In this document: positions 7,789-16,869 of the stretch, in pieces
How positions within the stretch are numbered: the first letter of the stretch is position 1
Layout: each line of letters opens with the position of its first letter
NCBI RefSeq assembly: GCF_965277665.1
Contig: NZ_OZ255835.1
Location: 2,294,001 to 2,358,000 of the forward strand
From: Lichenicoccus sp965277665
GTDB taxonomy: Bacteria; Pseudomonadota; Alphaproteobacteria; Acetobacterales; Acetobacteraceae
Direction: 5' to 3'
Length of the DNA: 64,000 nt
Notes under the pieces: model-generated
Told to the model about the DNA's origin: nothing
Seen by the model: only the letters and a program-made list of their open reading frames with translations
Databases searched by the model: none
Translations under genes and position numbers: made by a program

Positions 7789-10038
7789 TCAGTCTCCCTC
7801 GGCCAGCAGCGGGGCGGGGGTGACGCGCTTGTTGCCCTGCGGGTCGAGATGGCGGTTCTGCTGCAGCCAGAGCTGGCGGTAGATCGCGCAGCGTTCGACC
7901 AGCACCTCGTGCGGCGCCAGGTCCGCGACCCGCCCGCGCTCCATCACCAAAATCAGGTCGCAATCGACCAGGGACGACAGCCGGTGCGAGACGATGATCA
8001 TCGTACGCCCCTTGCTGATCCGCTTGAGGTTGGCATTCACCAGCGCCTCGGATTCCGGATCCAGCGCCGAGGTCGCCTCGTCGAGGATCATCAGCTTGGG
8101 ATCGGTAATCACCGCGCGCGCGATCGCCAGACGCTGGCGCTGGCCGCCGGAGATGTTGGTCGAGCCCTCCTCGATCCAGGTCTCGTAGCCGCCCGGCATG
8201 CGCTCGATGAACTCCTCGGCGCCGGCCAGGCGCGCGGCGCGCACCGCATCCTCCAGCGTCAGGCCGGGACGGTTCGCGGTGATGTTGTCACGGATCGTGC
8301 CGCGGAACAGGAAGTTGTCCTGCAGCACCACGCCGAACGACTTGCGCAGGTGGGTGAGGTTGATCTCGCGCAGGTCGATGCCGTCGAGCTTGAGGAAGCC
8401 GGTATAGTTCCGGCTGACCCCCTGCAGCAGCCGGGTCAGGGTCGACTTGCCCGAGCCGCTGCGGCCGACCACGCCGAGCGAGGTACCGGCCGGAATGTCG
8501 AAGGTGACCTCGTCCAGCGCCTTGGTGCTGCCGGCGGGATAGGTGAAGTTCACATCCTCGAACGACAGCGCGCCCTCGATGCGTGGACGCATGCCGTTGG
8601 TCAGCGCCTTGGTCTCGGTCGGCTGGTTCAGCACCGCGCCGGCCTCGCCAAGTGCCGAGCGCACCTCGGTGAACTCCTCCAGCAGCTTGGCGAGCGAGAC
8701 CAGCGGGGCTGCCACCCGGCCGCCGAGCATCATGAAGGCGACCAGGCCGCCGGCGCCGAGCGTGCTGCCGCCGGTCAGCAGCAGGTAGGCGCCGACCAGG
8801 ATCACGCCGCGGCTGATGAACATCTCCAGCGGCATCGACAGCGTGGACGGCCAGTTCGCCATCCGCCCGGCATCAAGCTTGGCGCGCACCACGTCGGCGG
8901 TGGCGATGTCCCACTCGACGCGGCGCGACGGCTCCAGCGCCAGGGTCTTCAGCGTGCGTATGCCGGCGACGCTCTCGTACATGATGTTGGCGCGGCGCAT
9001 CTCGGCGGCGATGACGCGGCCGATCAGCCGCCCGACCGGGCCGATGAAGATCACCACCAGCAGGCCGATCAGGCCGGCGGCGGCCATCGTCATCCAGGCC
9101 AGCGTCGAGCTCATGAAGAACAGGAACGGCAGGATCACCATCAGGGTGAACATGTCGAGGAACGTGCTCATCAGCTTGCCGGTGATGAAGTCGCGCACCT
9201 TGTAGATCTGCGCCACGCGCCCGATCACCGTGCCGGCCTGCTGGCGCTCGAAATATTCCAAAGGCAGCGACAGCAGGCGCGAGAAGATCACCAGCGCGAT
9301 GCGGCTGTCGAGCCGGGTCGAGAGCACCAGCACGATCTCGCGGCGGCCGTAGCTGAGCAGCGTCTCGTACGAGGTCAGCGTCAGGATGATCATCGAGATG
9401 GCGATCAGGGTCGCCATCGAGTGGTGGTTCACCACCTTGTCGATCACCTGCATGACGATCAGCGCCGGGAAGATGGTAAGCAGGCTGAGCACGACGGAGG
9501 CGATCGAGATGTCGCGCAGCGAGCGGCGCTCGCGCAGCACCATGCGGGTCAGCCAGCCGAGATTGATCGGCGCCTCGTTCTCGGACTGGTTGCGGCTGCG
9601 CTGCACCAGCACGACGTCGCCGGTCCAGACCTGCGACAACCGCAACTCGTCGACCGCGACCGGAACGTCGCCCTCGGTGCCCATCGGGTCGCGCAGCCAC
9701 ACCACGCCGCGCTCAGGATCGGCGCCGATGAACAATCCGGCGCCGCCATCCTTGAAGATCAGCACGAACGGCGGCGTGTTGGTCATGCGGACCAGGTAGC
9801 GGAACTTGAGCGACATCGCGCGGGCGACCATGCCCTGCTCGTTCAGCCACAGCACAAGGCTCGCCGGCGACGGCGTGACTTCGGTGACCGGGCCGCGATA
9901 GTCCGCCACCACCAGTTCCGCGCCGTGATAGCGCGCCGCCGCCATCACCGCGCGCAGGCGCACCAGGCGGCCATCGACCTGTCCGGATGCGCCGGAGCCG
10001 CTCCGGTGGTCGCCCATGCCGTCGTTGGTCTGTGCCAC
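7789..10038 (-). CDS. Type I secretion ABC exporter with degenerate C39-like domain
   Basis: About 749 residues. The N-terminal region (about 20-150) has the shape of the C39 peptidase-like domain but contains no Cys, so it is a non-cleaving domain as in RTX-type exporters. It is followed by a transmembrane domain (about 165-440) and a nucleotide-binding domain with Walker A GRSGSGKST, signature NISGGQRQRL, Walker B LMILDEATSALD and the SHR switch His. I chose GTG 10038 because GAGGGAAG lies just upstream; a frame from ATG 10107 would add 23 residues without a Shine-Dalgarno. First gene of the secretion and glycan operon; the cargo is not encoded here. Confidence 0.92.
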   Translation of the reverse strand: MAQTNDGMGDHRSGSGASGQVDGRLVRLRAVMAAARYHGAELVVADYRGPVTEVTPSPASLVLWLNEQGMVARAMSLKFRYLVRMTNTPPFVLIFKDGGAGLFIGADPERGVVWLRDPMGTEGDVPVAVDELRLSQVWTGDVVLVQRSRNQSENEAPINLGWLTRMVLRERRSLRDISIASVVLSLLTIFPALIVMQVIDKVVNHHSMATLIAISMIILTLTSYETLLSYGRREIVLVLSTRLDSRIALVIFSRLLSLPLEYFERQQAGTVIGRVAQIYKVRDFITGKLMSTFLDMFTLMVILPFLFFMSSTLAWMTMAAAGLIGLLVVIFIGPVGRLIGRVIAAEMRRANIMYESVAGIRTLKTLALEPSRRVEWDIATADVVRAKLDAGRMANWPSTLSMPLEMFISRGVILVGAYLLLTGGSTLGAGGLVAFMMLGGRVAAPLVSLAKLLEEFTEVRSALGEAGAVLNQPTETKALTNGMRPRIEGALSFEDVNFTYPAGSTKALDEVTFDIPAGTSLGVVGRSGSGKSTLTRLLQGVSRNYTGFLKLDGIDLREINLTHLRKSFGVVLQDNFLFRGTIRDNITANRPGLTLEDAVRAARLAGAEEFIERMPGGYETWIEEGSTNISGGQRQRLAIARAVITDPKLMILDEATSALDPESEALVNANLKRISKGRTMIIVSHRLSSLVDCDLILVMERGRVADLAPHEVLVERCAIYRQLWLQQNRHLDPQGNKRVTPAPLLAEGD

Positions 10039-10249
10039 GCGCTTCCCTCTGTGCAAACATCGTCGCGGCTGAAACGACTTTGACGCGCTGTACGCGGCCG
10101 CCAGCATGAAGAACCCGCACCGCAGCGATGCCGGGCAGCAAGCTTTAGCATGGGACGGATCGGTTTTTCCCGATAAAATTCCGCTACAGAGCCAAACGAT
10201 GCCCAGATATGGCGTCTCAAAAAAGCTGCAATGCTGTCAGTTTTCAGCT
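10039..10249. promoter_or_regulatory. AT-rich intergenic region, likely promoter of the secretion operon
   Basis: This stretch, mainly 10140-10249, is clearly richer in A and T than the surroundings. It must hold the promoter of the minus-strand operon that starts at 10038. A possible minus-strand pair is TTGCAG and TATCTG with a 16-base spacer, weak and not certain. Confidence 0.4.
10219..10249 (-). terminator. Possible weak terminator after the CxCC protein gene
   Basis: On the minus strand AGCTG, a 16-base loop and CAGCT are followed by TTTTTT. The stem is only 5 bp, so intrinsic termination is uncertain, but the place directly after the stop at 10250 fits. Confidence 0.3.
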
Positions 10250-10657
10250 CTATTGTTCTATTCTTGTATCCGTTGCCACGTAGCACCCGGAAACGAACGG
10301 ATCCGACTGCAACAGGCCGCGCAGCACCGCTGCCTCCTCAGGCAGCAGCACCGCCACCACGCCCGTGAAGAATGCGACGGCGCCTTTCGCACGCGCGTGG
10401 AACAGCAGCGTCAAGGCGGTTGCCTGCTCGTGGCGCCCGGTGCAGCAGGCGCAGCCGCTGCCATGCACGGTGGTTCCCGGCGGCTGCCCGGTCGCGGGCG
10501 GCAGGCGCACGACCGTCAGCCACCCGACCGGTTGCAGGGGCGCCGATGGCGACAGCAGCAGGGCCCGTCCCGGCCATGGCCGCTCCGGTGCGCGGGCGAG
10601 GAAATCGACCGGGATACGGGCGTCGATGAACAGCTCCGTGCTCCCGATACTGGACAC
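10250..10657 (-). CDS. Small CxCC protein resembling a G3E (CobW) GTPase without P-loop
   Basis: About 135 residues, divergent from metH. The middle contains GSGCACCTGR, whose CxCC and following helix match the metal-binding GCxCC motif of G3E/COG0523 GTPases. The sequence after it (ALTLLFHARAKG, then DPFVSGCYV) also follows the order seen in that family. The N-terminal IPVDFL stands where the strand before the P-loop would be, but no GxxGxGKT is present, so it cannot bind GTP in the usual way. The start is uncertain: GTG 10657 avoids overlap with metH, while the open frame runs back to 10813. Function unknown; a metal-binding role is inference. Confidence 0.55.
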   Translation of the reverse strand: MSSIGSTELFIDARIPVDFLARAPERPWPGRALLLSPSAPLQPVGWLTVVRLPPATGQPPGTTVHGSGCACCTGRHEQATALTLLFHARAKGAVAFFTGVVAVLLPEEAAVLRGLLQSDPFVSGCYVATDTRIEQ

Positions 10658-10751
10658 CGGGCGGCGCGCGGACGACAAGGTCCGCCCCACCCGCTCATGC
10701 CTAGCCTGCCCACTTGAGCCTGCCGACTGATCTGCCCGAGGCCGTGCCGTC

Positions 10752-13700
10752 ATGACAAGACCCCATCTCCTTGATGTCCTGCGCGACCAGGTCCTGCTCT
10801 GCGACGGCGGCATGGGCTCGCGCGTGCAGAGCCTGACGCTGGATGTCGAGGCCGACTACTGGAACCGCGAGAACTGCACCGAGGTGCTCAACCTGTCCCG
10901 CCCGGAGCTGGTGCGCGACATCCACCGCGGCTACTTCGAAGCCGGCGCCGACATGGTCGAGACCAACAGCTTCGGCGGCTCGCCGATCACGCTGGCCGAG
11001 TTCGACCTCGAGGACCGCACCCACGAGATCAACCGCATCGCCGGCGAGCTGGCGCGCGAGGCCGCCGACAGCTTCTCGGACGGCCGCCACCGCTACGTGG
11101 TCGGCTCGATCGGCCCGGGGACGAAGCTGCCCAGCCTGGGGAACATCGCCTACGATCCGCTCGAAGCCGCCCTCGCCGCGCAGTGCCGCGGCCTGATCGC
11201 GGGCGGCGTCGATGCGCTGCTGATCGAGACCTGCCAGGACACGCTGCAGATCAAGGCCGCCGTCAACGGCGCCAAGCTCGCCCGCCTCGAGGCCGGCACC
11301 GACACGCCGATCTTCGTGCAGGTCACCGTGGAGACCACCGGCACCCTCCTCGTCGGGCCGGACATTGCGGCGGCGGCCACCACCATCCACGCGCTCGACG
11401 TGCCGCTGCTCGGGCTGAACTGCGCCACCGGCCCGCAGGAGATGGCCGAGCACGTGCGCTGGCTCGCCACCAACTGGCCCGGCCTGCTCTCGGTGCAGCC
11501 CAATGCCGGCCTGCCGGAGCTGGTGAACGGGCACACGCACTATCCTCTCGGGGCGGCCGAGATGGCGTCCTGGGTCGAGCGCTTCATCGCCGAGGACGGG
11601 CTGAACCTGATCGGCGGCTGCTGCGGCACCTCGACACCGCATATCGAGGCGATGGACGCCATGCTGCGACGGCGCGCGGGCGCCGGGCATCGTCCGGCGC
11701 CGGTGGCGCGCCGGCCGGTCTGGGTGCCGTCGGTGGCCAGCCTCTACGGCCAGGTGCCATTGCGCCAGGAGAACAGCTACTTCTCGATCGGCGAGCGCTG
11801 CAATGCCAACGGCTCGCGCAGGTGGCGCGAGCTGCAGGAGACCGGCGACTGGGACGGCTGCGTCTCGGTCGGGCGCGAGCAGGTCGCCGAGGGCTCCAAC
11901 AGCCTCGACATCTGCACCGCCTTCGTCGGCCGCAACGAGGTCGCCGAGATGAACGAGGTGATCACCCGTTTCACCAGCAGCGTGAACGCGCCGCTGGTGA
12001 TCGACAGTACCGAGACCAACGTGATCGAGGCGGCGCTGAAGCTGCATGGCGGCAAGCCGATCATCAACTCGATCAATTTCGAGGATGGCGAGGCGCACGC
12101 CGCGGCCCGCCTCAGGCTGGCGCGCAAGTTCGGCGCCGCCATCGTCGCCGGCACCATCGACGAGACCGGCATGGCCAAGACCGCCGAACGCAAGATCGAG
12201 ATCGCGGCGAGGCTGGTGGAGTTCTGCTGCAACCAGCACGGGCTGCCGCAGTCCGACCTGATGATCGACCCGCTGGTGCTGACGGTCGCCACCGGCAACG
12301 AGGACGACCGCAAGCTGGCCTTGTGGACCCTGCAGGGGATCAAGGGCATCCACGACCGGTTCCCGGACATCCAGATCGTGCTCGGGCTGTCGAATGTCAG
12401 CTTCGGGCTCAATGCGGCGGCGCGCGCGGTGCTGAACTCGGTGTTCCTCGACCTGGCGATGCAGGCCGGCATGACCGCGGCCATCGTGCATGTCAGCAAG
12501 ATCCGGCCGCTGCATCTGATCCCGGCCGAGGAGGCGAAGGTCGCCGAGGACCTGCTGCTCGACCGGCGCTCGGAGGGCTACGATCCGCTGCACCGCATCC
12601 TGGAGCTGTTCGCCGACCGCAAGCTGGCGGATGTCGCCAAGAAGGGCCGCGCCGAGACCGTCGAGGAGCGGCTGCGCGACCGCATCGTGGATGGCGAGCG
12701 CAAGGGGCTGGAGGCCGAGCTCGACCTCGCGATGCTCACCAACAAGCCACTGGACATCATCAACACCATCCTGCTCGACGGCATGAAGACCGTGGGCGAG
12801 CTGTTCGGCTCGGGCAAGATGCAGCTGCCGTTCGTGCTGCAATCCGCCGAGACGATGAAGGCGGCGGTGGCGCATCTGGAGCCGCACATGGAGCGCGTCG
12901 AGGGCCAGGAGCGCGGCACCATCGTGCTCGCGACCGTCAAGGGCGACGTGCACGACATCGGCAAGAACCTGGTCGACATCATCCTGACCAACAACGGCTA
13001 CCGGGTGGTCAATCTCGGCATCAAGGTGCCGCTCGCCGACATGGTGGCGGCGGCCAAGGCCGAGCGTGCGCACGCCATCGGCATGTCCGGGCTGCTGGTG
13101 AAATCCACCGTGGTGATGCGCGAGAACCTCGAGGAGATGGCGCGCCAGGGGCTCGACATCCCGGTGCTGCTGGGGGGTGCCGCGCTGACGCGGAACTATG
13201 TCGAGGAGGATTGCGTCGCGGCGTACGGGACCGGGGGCAGCGGCGGCCGTGTCGCCTATGCGCGGGACGCCTTCGACGGGCTCGGGCTGATGGACAAGGT
13301 CAGCACCGGCGGCTTCGACGACTACCTCGCGGCGTTGAAGTCGCGTCGCAAGGGCAAGGCCAGGCAGAACAAGCGCGAGCCGGAGCAGACGGAGAATCGC
13401 GGCTTCGCACCCGTCGATATCGGGGTCGTGCAGGCGCGGCGCCGGCGCCTCAATGCCGGGCTGGAGCCGGTGCAGCCGCCCTTCTGGGGGCCGCGCACCA
13501 TCGAGGCGACGCCCGAGGCGGTGCTGCCGTTCCTCAATGAGCGCAGCCTGTACCAGTTCCAGTGGGGCTTCCGGAAGCAGGGCCGCTCGCTCGACGAGTT
13601 CCTCGGCTGGGCCAAGCAGGAGCTGCGCCCGGTGCTGCGCCGCATGCTCGCTCTGTGCAATGCCGAGCACATCCTGCGTCCGCAGGCCGCGATCGGCTAC

Positions 13701-14255
13701 TGGAAGGCGGCAGGACAAGGCAATGACCTGATCCTGTTCGAACAGGACGGCAGCACGGAGGTGGCGCGCTTCTCGCTGCCGCGGCAGCCGCGCGAGGACG
13801 GCGCCTGCATCGCCGACTTCGTGCGCGACATCGACGACAACACGCGCGACGTGATTGGCCTGCAGGTGGTCACCGTCGGCCAGAAGGCGTCGGACATCGC
13901 CCGGGAGTGGTTCGAGGGCAACCGCTACCAGGACTATCTCTACCTGCACGGGCTGTCGGTTGAGATAGCGGAAGCCATGGCGGAATACGCCCACAAGCGC
14001 ATGCGGGCCGAGCTGGGGTATTCGTCCGAGGACGACCGCGACATGGACCGCCTTCTGCAGCAGGGCTATCGCGGCTCGCGCTACTCGTTCGGCTACCCCG
14101 CCTGCCCGAAGCTCGAGGACCAGGTGCCGCTGCTCGGACTGCTGCAGGCCGAGCGCGTCGGGGTGTCGCTCTCGGACGGCTACCAGCTGCATCCGGAGCA
14201 GTCGACCAGCGCGCTGGTGATCCTGAACCCGCGGGCAAAGTATTTCACGGTTTGA
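10752..14255 (+). CDS. metH: Cobalamin-dependent methionine synthase
   Basis: 1167 residues, all four modules present. The homocysteine domain has the zinc Cys ligands in GLNCATG (about 224) and GGCCGT (about 289-294). The pterin domain (about 345-640) includes NVIEAALKLHGGKP and the TGNEDDRK loop. The B12 domain carries DVHDIGKN (about 732), whose His is the lower cobalt ligand. The C-terminal SAM-binding reactivation domain has the YRGSRYSFGYPACP stretch. It makes methionine from homocysteine and methyl-tetrahydrofolate in the cytosol. ATG 10752 has GAGG about 10 bases upstream. I see no cobalamin or SAM riboswitch in the leader. Its TGA overlaps the TTG of the next gene. Confidence 0.97.
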   Translation: MTRPHLLDVLRDQVLLCDGGMGSRVQSLTLDVEADYWNRENCTEVLNLSRPELVRDIHRGYFEAGADMVETNSFGGSPITLAEFDLEDRTHEINRIAGELAREAADSFSDGRHRYVVGSIGPGTKLPSLGNIAYDPLEAALAAQCRGLIAGGVDALLIETCQDTLQIKAAVNGAKLARLEAGTDTPIFVQVTVETTGTLLVGPDIAAAATTIHALDVPLLGLNCATGPQEMAEHVRWLATNWPGLLSVQPNAGLPELVNGHTHYPLGAAEMASWVERFIAEDGLNLIGGCCGTSTPHIEAMDAMLRRRAGAGHRPAPVARRPVWVPSVASLYGQVPLRQENSYFSIGERCNANGSRRWRELQETGDWDGCVSVGREQVAEGSNSLDICTAFVGRNEVAEMNEVITRFTSSVNAPLVIDSTETNVIEAALKLHGGKPIINSINFEDGEAHAAARLRLARKFGAAIVAGTIDETGMAKTAERKIEIAARLVEFCCNQHGLPQSDLMIDPLVLTVATGNEDDRKLALWTLQGIKGIHDRFPDIQIVLGLSNVSFGLNAAARAVLNSVFLDLAMQAGMTAAIVHVSKIRPLHLIPAEEAKVAEDLLLDRRSEGYDPLHRILELFADRKLADVAKKGRAETVEERLRDRIVDGERKGLEAELDLAMLTNKPLDIINTILLDGMKTVGELFGSGKMQLPFVLQSAETMKAAVAHLEPHMERVEGQERGTIVLATVKGDVHDIGKNLVDIILTNNGYRVVNLGIKVPLADMVAAAKAERAHAIGMSGLLVKSTVVMRENLEEMARQGLDIPVLLGGAALTRNYVEEDCVAAYGTGGSGGRVAYARDAFDGLGLMDKVSTGGFDDYLAALKSRRKGKARQNKREPEQTENRGFAPVDIGVVQARRRRLNAGLEPVQPPFWGPRTIEATPEAVLPFLNERSLYQFQWGFRKQGRSLDEFLGWAKQELRPVLRRMLALCNAEHILRPQAAIGYWKAAGQGNDLILFEQDGSTEVARFSLPRQPREDGACIADFVRDIDDNTRDVIGLQVVTVGQKASDIAREWFEGNRYQDYLYLHGLSVEIAEAMAEYAHKRMRAELGYSSEDDRDMDRLLQQGYRGSRYSFGYPACPKLEDQVPLLGLLQAERVGVSLSDGYQLHPEQSTSALVILNPRAKYFTV

Positions 14256-14662
14256 GGCCCGCAGCAGCGTCCGGCGGCAGCCCGGCCACCACCTCGTCGG
14301 AGGCCTGCGAGCTGGCCTTCGCGGCGCTCTGGGACATCGCGCTGCAGGAGGCGACGCGGCAAGACCTTTCGGCGCCGATCCTGATCGCGCGGGTGGCGCG
14401 CGAGGCCGGCCTGGAGGCGCTGGCCTGCGTGCAGGCCTCGGTCACGCGCGAGAGGGAGGCGCTGGTGGGTCATTCGGCCGACCTGATCGGGATGCTCATC
14501 CTGCTCTGGGCGACCGCCGGGGTGGAACCCGACGAGATCTGGACCGAACTGCACAAGCGCGAGCGGATCGGCACGCTGCTGCACGACATGGCCTACAAGC
14601 CGGGCCGCCCGAAGCGGCGGCTGACGCGGCCATGGCGAGTCGACAGCACCAAACTCCCCTGA
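14252..14662 (+). CDS. HisE/MazG-like small protein
   Basis: 136 residues. The central segment EREALVGHSADLIGMLILLW followed by GVEPDEIWTELHKRE matches the helical core of the phosphoribosyl-ATP pyrophosphohydrolase (HisE)/MazG superfamily, which cleaves nucleotide pyrophosphates. The metal-binding acidic set is only partly preserved (E, D and E remain; one usual Glu is His), so activity is not assured. TTG 14252 overlaps the metH stop (TTGA), which argues for coupled translation. It is not beside other his genes, so a role in histidine synthesis is unlikely to be its only explanation. Confidence 0.7.
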   Translation: MRPAAASGGSPATTSSEACELAFAALWDIALQEATRQDLSAPILIARVAREAGLEALACVQASVTREREALVGHSADLIGMLILLWATAGVEPDEIWTELHKRERIGTLLHDMAYKPGRPKRRLTRPWRVDSTKLP

Positions 14663-14793
14663 GGCTGCCTCATACCTGGTCTCGCACTCGGGGCTGGTCT
14701 GGCAGACCTGAAGCGGGACTGGTGCATCGGAGCGCGCCGAACGATATACCCGGCGCGCTGGGCCTCCGTCGGCCCAGCTTCGGACGGAGCGGC

Positions 14794-15345
14794 ATGAACT
14801 GGGTGGATGCGGTGATGCTGGGGTTCATGGCGCTGTCGGTCCTGGTCGGGCTGTGGCGCGGGCTCGCGCGCGAGATGCTCGGCCTCGCCGCCTGGATCGT
14901 GGCGGCGCTGCTCGCCACGCGCTACTATGGTCGGGCAGTCCCGCTCGCCGGCCGGCTCGTGGAGGATGGGCTGATCGCCGACGTGCTCGCCTTCGCCGCG
15001 GTCTTCGTCGTCATCCTGATCGGATTGTCCATCGCCGCCTCGCTGTTGAGCCGCCTCGTGCGCCTGTCCCTGCTGGGCGGCATCGACCGCGGGCTCGGCG
15101 CCGCCTTCGGCCTGGTGCGGGGTGGCGCGCTGCTCGTGCTGGCCTACATCCTGTTCGCCGTCGCACTGCCGGGGCCCAACTGGCCGGACCCGGTGCGCCA
15201 TGCCGGCGCCCTGCCCTACCTGAACCAGGGCGCGCGCTACGCCATCGCCCAGGCGCCGTCCGGCTGGCGCCACGTCCTGCCGGATATCGGCAGCGATGCC
15301 GGATCGCCGGCGGATCCGTCCGGCCGGACCAAGGAGAGTTTCTGA
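14794..15345 (+). CDS. cvpA: CvpA family membrane protein
   Basis: 183 residues with four hydrophobic helices (about 3-22, 27-45, 60-85 and 105-125) and the CvpA pattern MNWVDAVMLG, GLWRGLAREMLGLAAWI and GGIDRGLGAAFGLVRG. The protein sits in the inner membrane; in E. coli it is linked to colicin V export and envelope stress. ATG 14794 has GGAG five bases before it; the longer open frame from 14632 is Arg-rich and overlaps noncoding DNA. The stop is one base before purF, the usual cvpA-purF order. Confidence 0.93.
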   Translation: MNWVDAVMLGFMALSVLVGLWRGLAREMLGLAAWIVAALLATRYYGRAVPLAGRLVEDGLIADVLAFAAVFVVILIGLSIAASLLSRLVRLSLLGGIDRGLGAAFGLVRGGALLVLAYILFAVALPGPNWPDPVRHAGALPYLNQGARYAIAQAPSGWRHVLPDIGSDAGSPADPSGRTKESF

Positions 15346-15346
15346 C

Positions 15347-16867
15347 ATGGTCGCTTTCCCGCAGCATCCCTACAGACTCGATGAGCAGGACGACGACAAG
15401 CCGCACGAGGAATGCGGGGTGTTCGGCATCTGGAACGCGCATGACGCCGGCGCGATGACGGCACTCGGCCTGCATGCCCTGCAGCATCGCGGCCAGGAAG
15501 CGACCGGCATCGTCAGCTACAACGACGAGAGCCGGCCCGGGATCACCGGCTTCCACACCCACAAGGGCATGGGGCTGGTCGGCGACGTGTTCGGCGATGC
15601 CCGCATCATCGCAGGCCTGCCCGGGCACTCCGCGGTCGGCCACAACCGCTACGCCACCACCGGGGCCACCATCCTGCGCAACGTGCAGCCGCTGTTCGCC
15701 GAGTTCGAGTTCGGCGGCCTGGCGGTGGCGCATAACGGCAACCTCACCAACGCGCTGTCGCTGCGCCGCGCGCTGGTGCGCAGAGGCTGCATCTTCCAGT
15801 CCACCACCGACAGCGAGGTGTTCATCCACCTGATCGCGATCAGCCTGTATTCGACGGTCAACGACCGGCTGATCGACGCGCTCAAGCAGGTGGTCGGGGC
15901 TTATTCGCTGACCGTGCTGACGCAGCAGGCGCTGATCGGCGTGCGCGACCCGCTCGGCGTGCGGCCGCTGATCCTGGGCCGCATCGTCAGCGAAACGGGC
16001 GCCGACAAGGGTGCGGGACCGGCCTGGGTGCTGGCCAGCGAAAGCTGCGCGCTCGACATCGTCGGCGCCGAGTTCGTGCGCGACGTCGAGCCCGGGGAGA
16101 TCGTCGTCATCGACCATGGCGGCGTACGCTCGATCAAGCCGTTCGCGCCAAAGCGCGGCCGCTTCTGCGTGTTCGAGTACATCTATTTCGCGCGCCCGGA
16201 TTCTGTGCTCGACGGCCACGCGGTGTACGACGCGCGCAAACGCATCGGCGCCGAACTCGCCCGCGAGAGCGCGGTGGCGGCCGACGTGATCGTTCCGGTG
16301 CCGGATTCCGGCGTGCCGTCGGCGATGGGCTATTCGGTGGAGAGCGGCATCCCGTTCGAACTCGGCATCATACGCAACCACTATGTCGGCCGCACCTTCA
16401 TCGAGCCGACCGACCAGATCCGCAACCTTGGCGTCAAGCTCAAGCATTCCGCCAACCGCGCGACCATCGCGGGGCGCCGGGTGATCCTGGTGGACGATTC
16501 CATCGTACGCGGCACCACCAGCCGCAAGATCGTCGAGATGGTGCGCGCCGCCGGCGCCACCGAGGTGCATATGCGGATCTCCTCGCCGCCGACCACGCAT
16601 TCCTGCTTCTACGGCATCGACACCCCCGAGCGCGGCAAGCTGCTCGCAGCGACGCACGATGTCGCGGAGATGGCGCAGCTGATCGGCGCCGACAGCCTCG
16701 CCTTTATCTCGCTCGACGGGCTGTATCGCGCCCTCGGCCAGCCCGGCCGCGATCCGGAGCAGCCGCACTACTGCGATGCCTGCTTCACCGGCCTGTATCC
16801 GATCAGCCTCGCCGACCTCGACGAGAACAGCCAGGCGCGCCAGACGGAACTCGTCACCACCCGCTGA
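15347..16867 (+). CDS. purF: Amidophosphoribosyltransferase
   Basis: 506 residues. It catalyses the first step of purine synthesis, PRPP plus glutamine to phosphoribosylamine. A 22-residue propeptide precedes Cys23 in CGVFGIW, the N-terminal nucleophile of the glutaminase. HNRYATTG and the NLTN loop follow. The phosphoribosyltransferase domain has the PRPP motif VILVDDSIVRGTT. A late CDACFTG Cys motif recalls the Fe-S type PurF (as in Bacillus). Start ATG 15347 has a strong AAGGAGAG 6 bases upstream. It is coupled to cvpA and followed after 2 bases by an SDR gene. Confidence 0.97.
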   Translation: MVAFPQHPYRLDEQDDDKPHEECGVFGIWNAHDAGAMTALGLHALQHRGQEATGIVSYNDESRPGITGFHTHKGMGLVGDVFGDARIIAGLPGHSAVGHNRYATTGATILRNVQPLFAEFEFGGLAVAHNGNLTNALSLRRALVRRGCIFQSTTDSEVFIHLIAISLYSTVNDRLIDALKQVVGAYSLTVLTQQALIGVRDPLGVRPLILGRIVSETGADKGAGPAWVLASESCALDIVGAEFVRDVEPGEIVVIDHGGVRSIKPFAPKRGRFCVFEYIYFARPDSVLDGHAVYDARKRIGAELARESAVAADVIVPVPDSGVPSAMGYSVESGIPFELGIIRNHYVGRTFIEPTDQIRNLGVKLKHSANRATIAGRRVILVDDSIVRGTTSRKIVEMVRAAGATEVHMRISSPPTTHSCFYGIDTPERGKLLAATHDVAEMAQLIGADSLAFISLDGLYRALGQPGRDPEQPHYCDACFTGLYPISLADLDENSQARQTELVTTR

Positions 16868-16869
16868 CG

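Noticed and set aside
10658..10751. Cobalamin or SAM riboswitch before metH
   Set aside because: No B12-box or SAM-type conserved core was seen, and the leader is short.
10701..14192. Long minus-strand open frame opposite metH (about 1160 codons)
   Set aside because: Shadow of metH caused by high GC third positions; composition His/Arg/Gln-rich with no family motif, while metH has all catalytic motifs.
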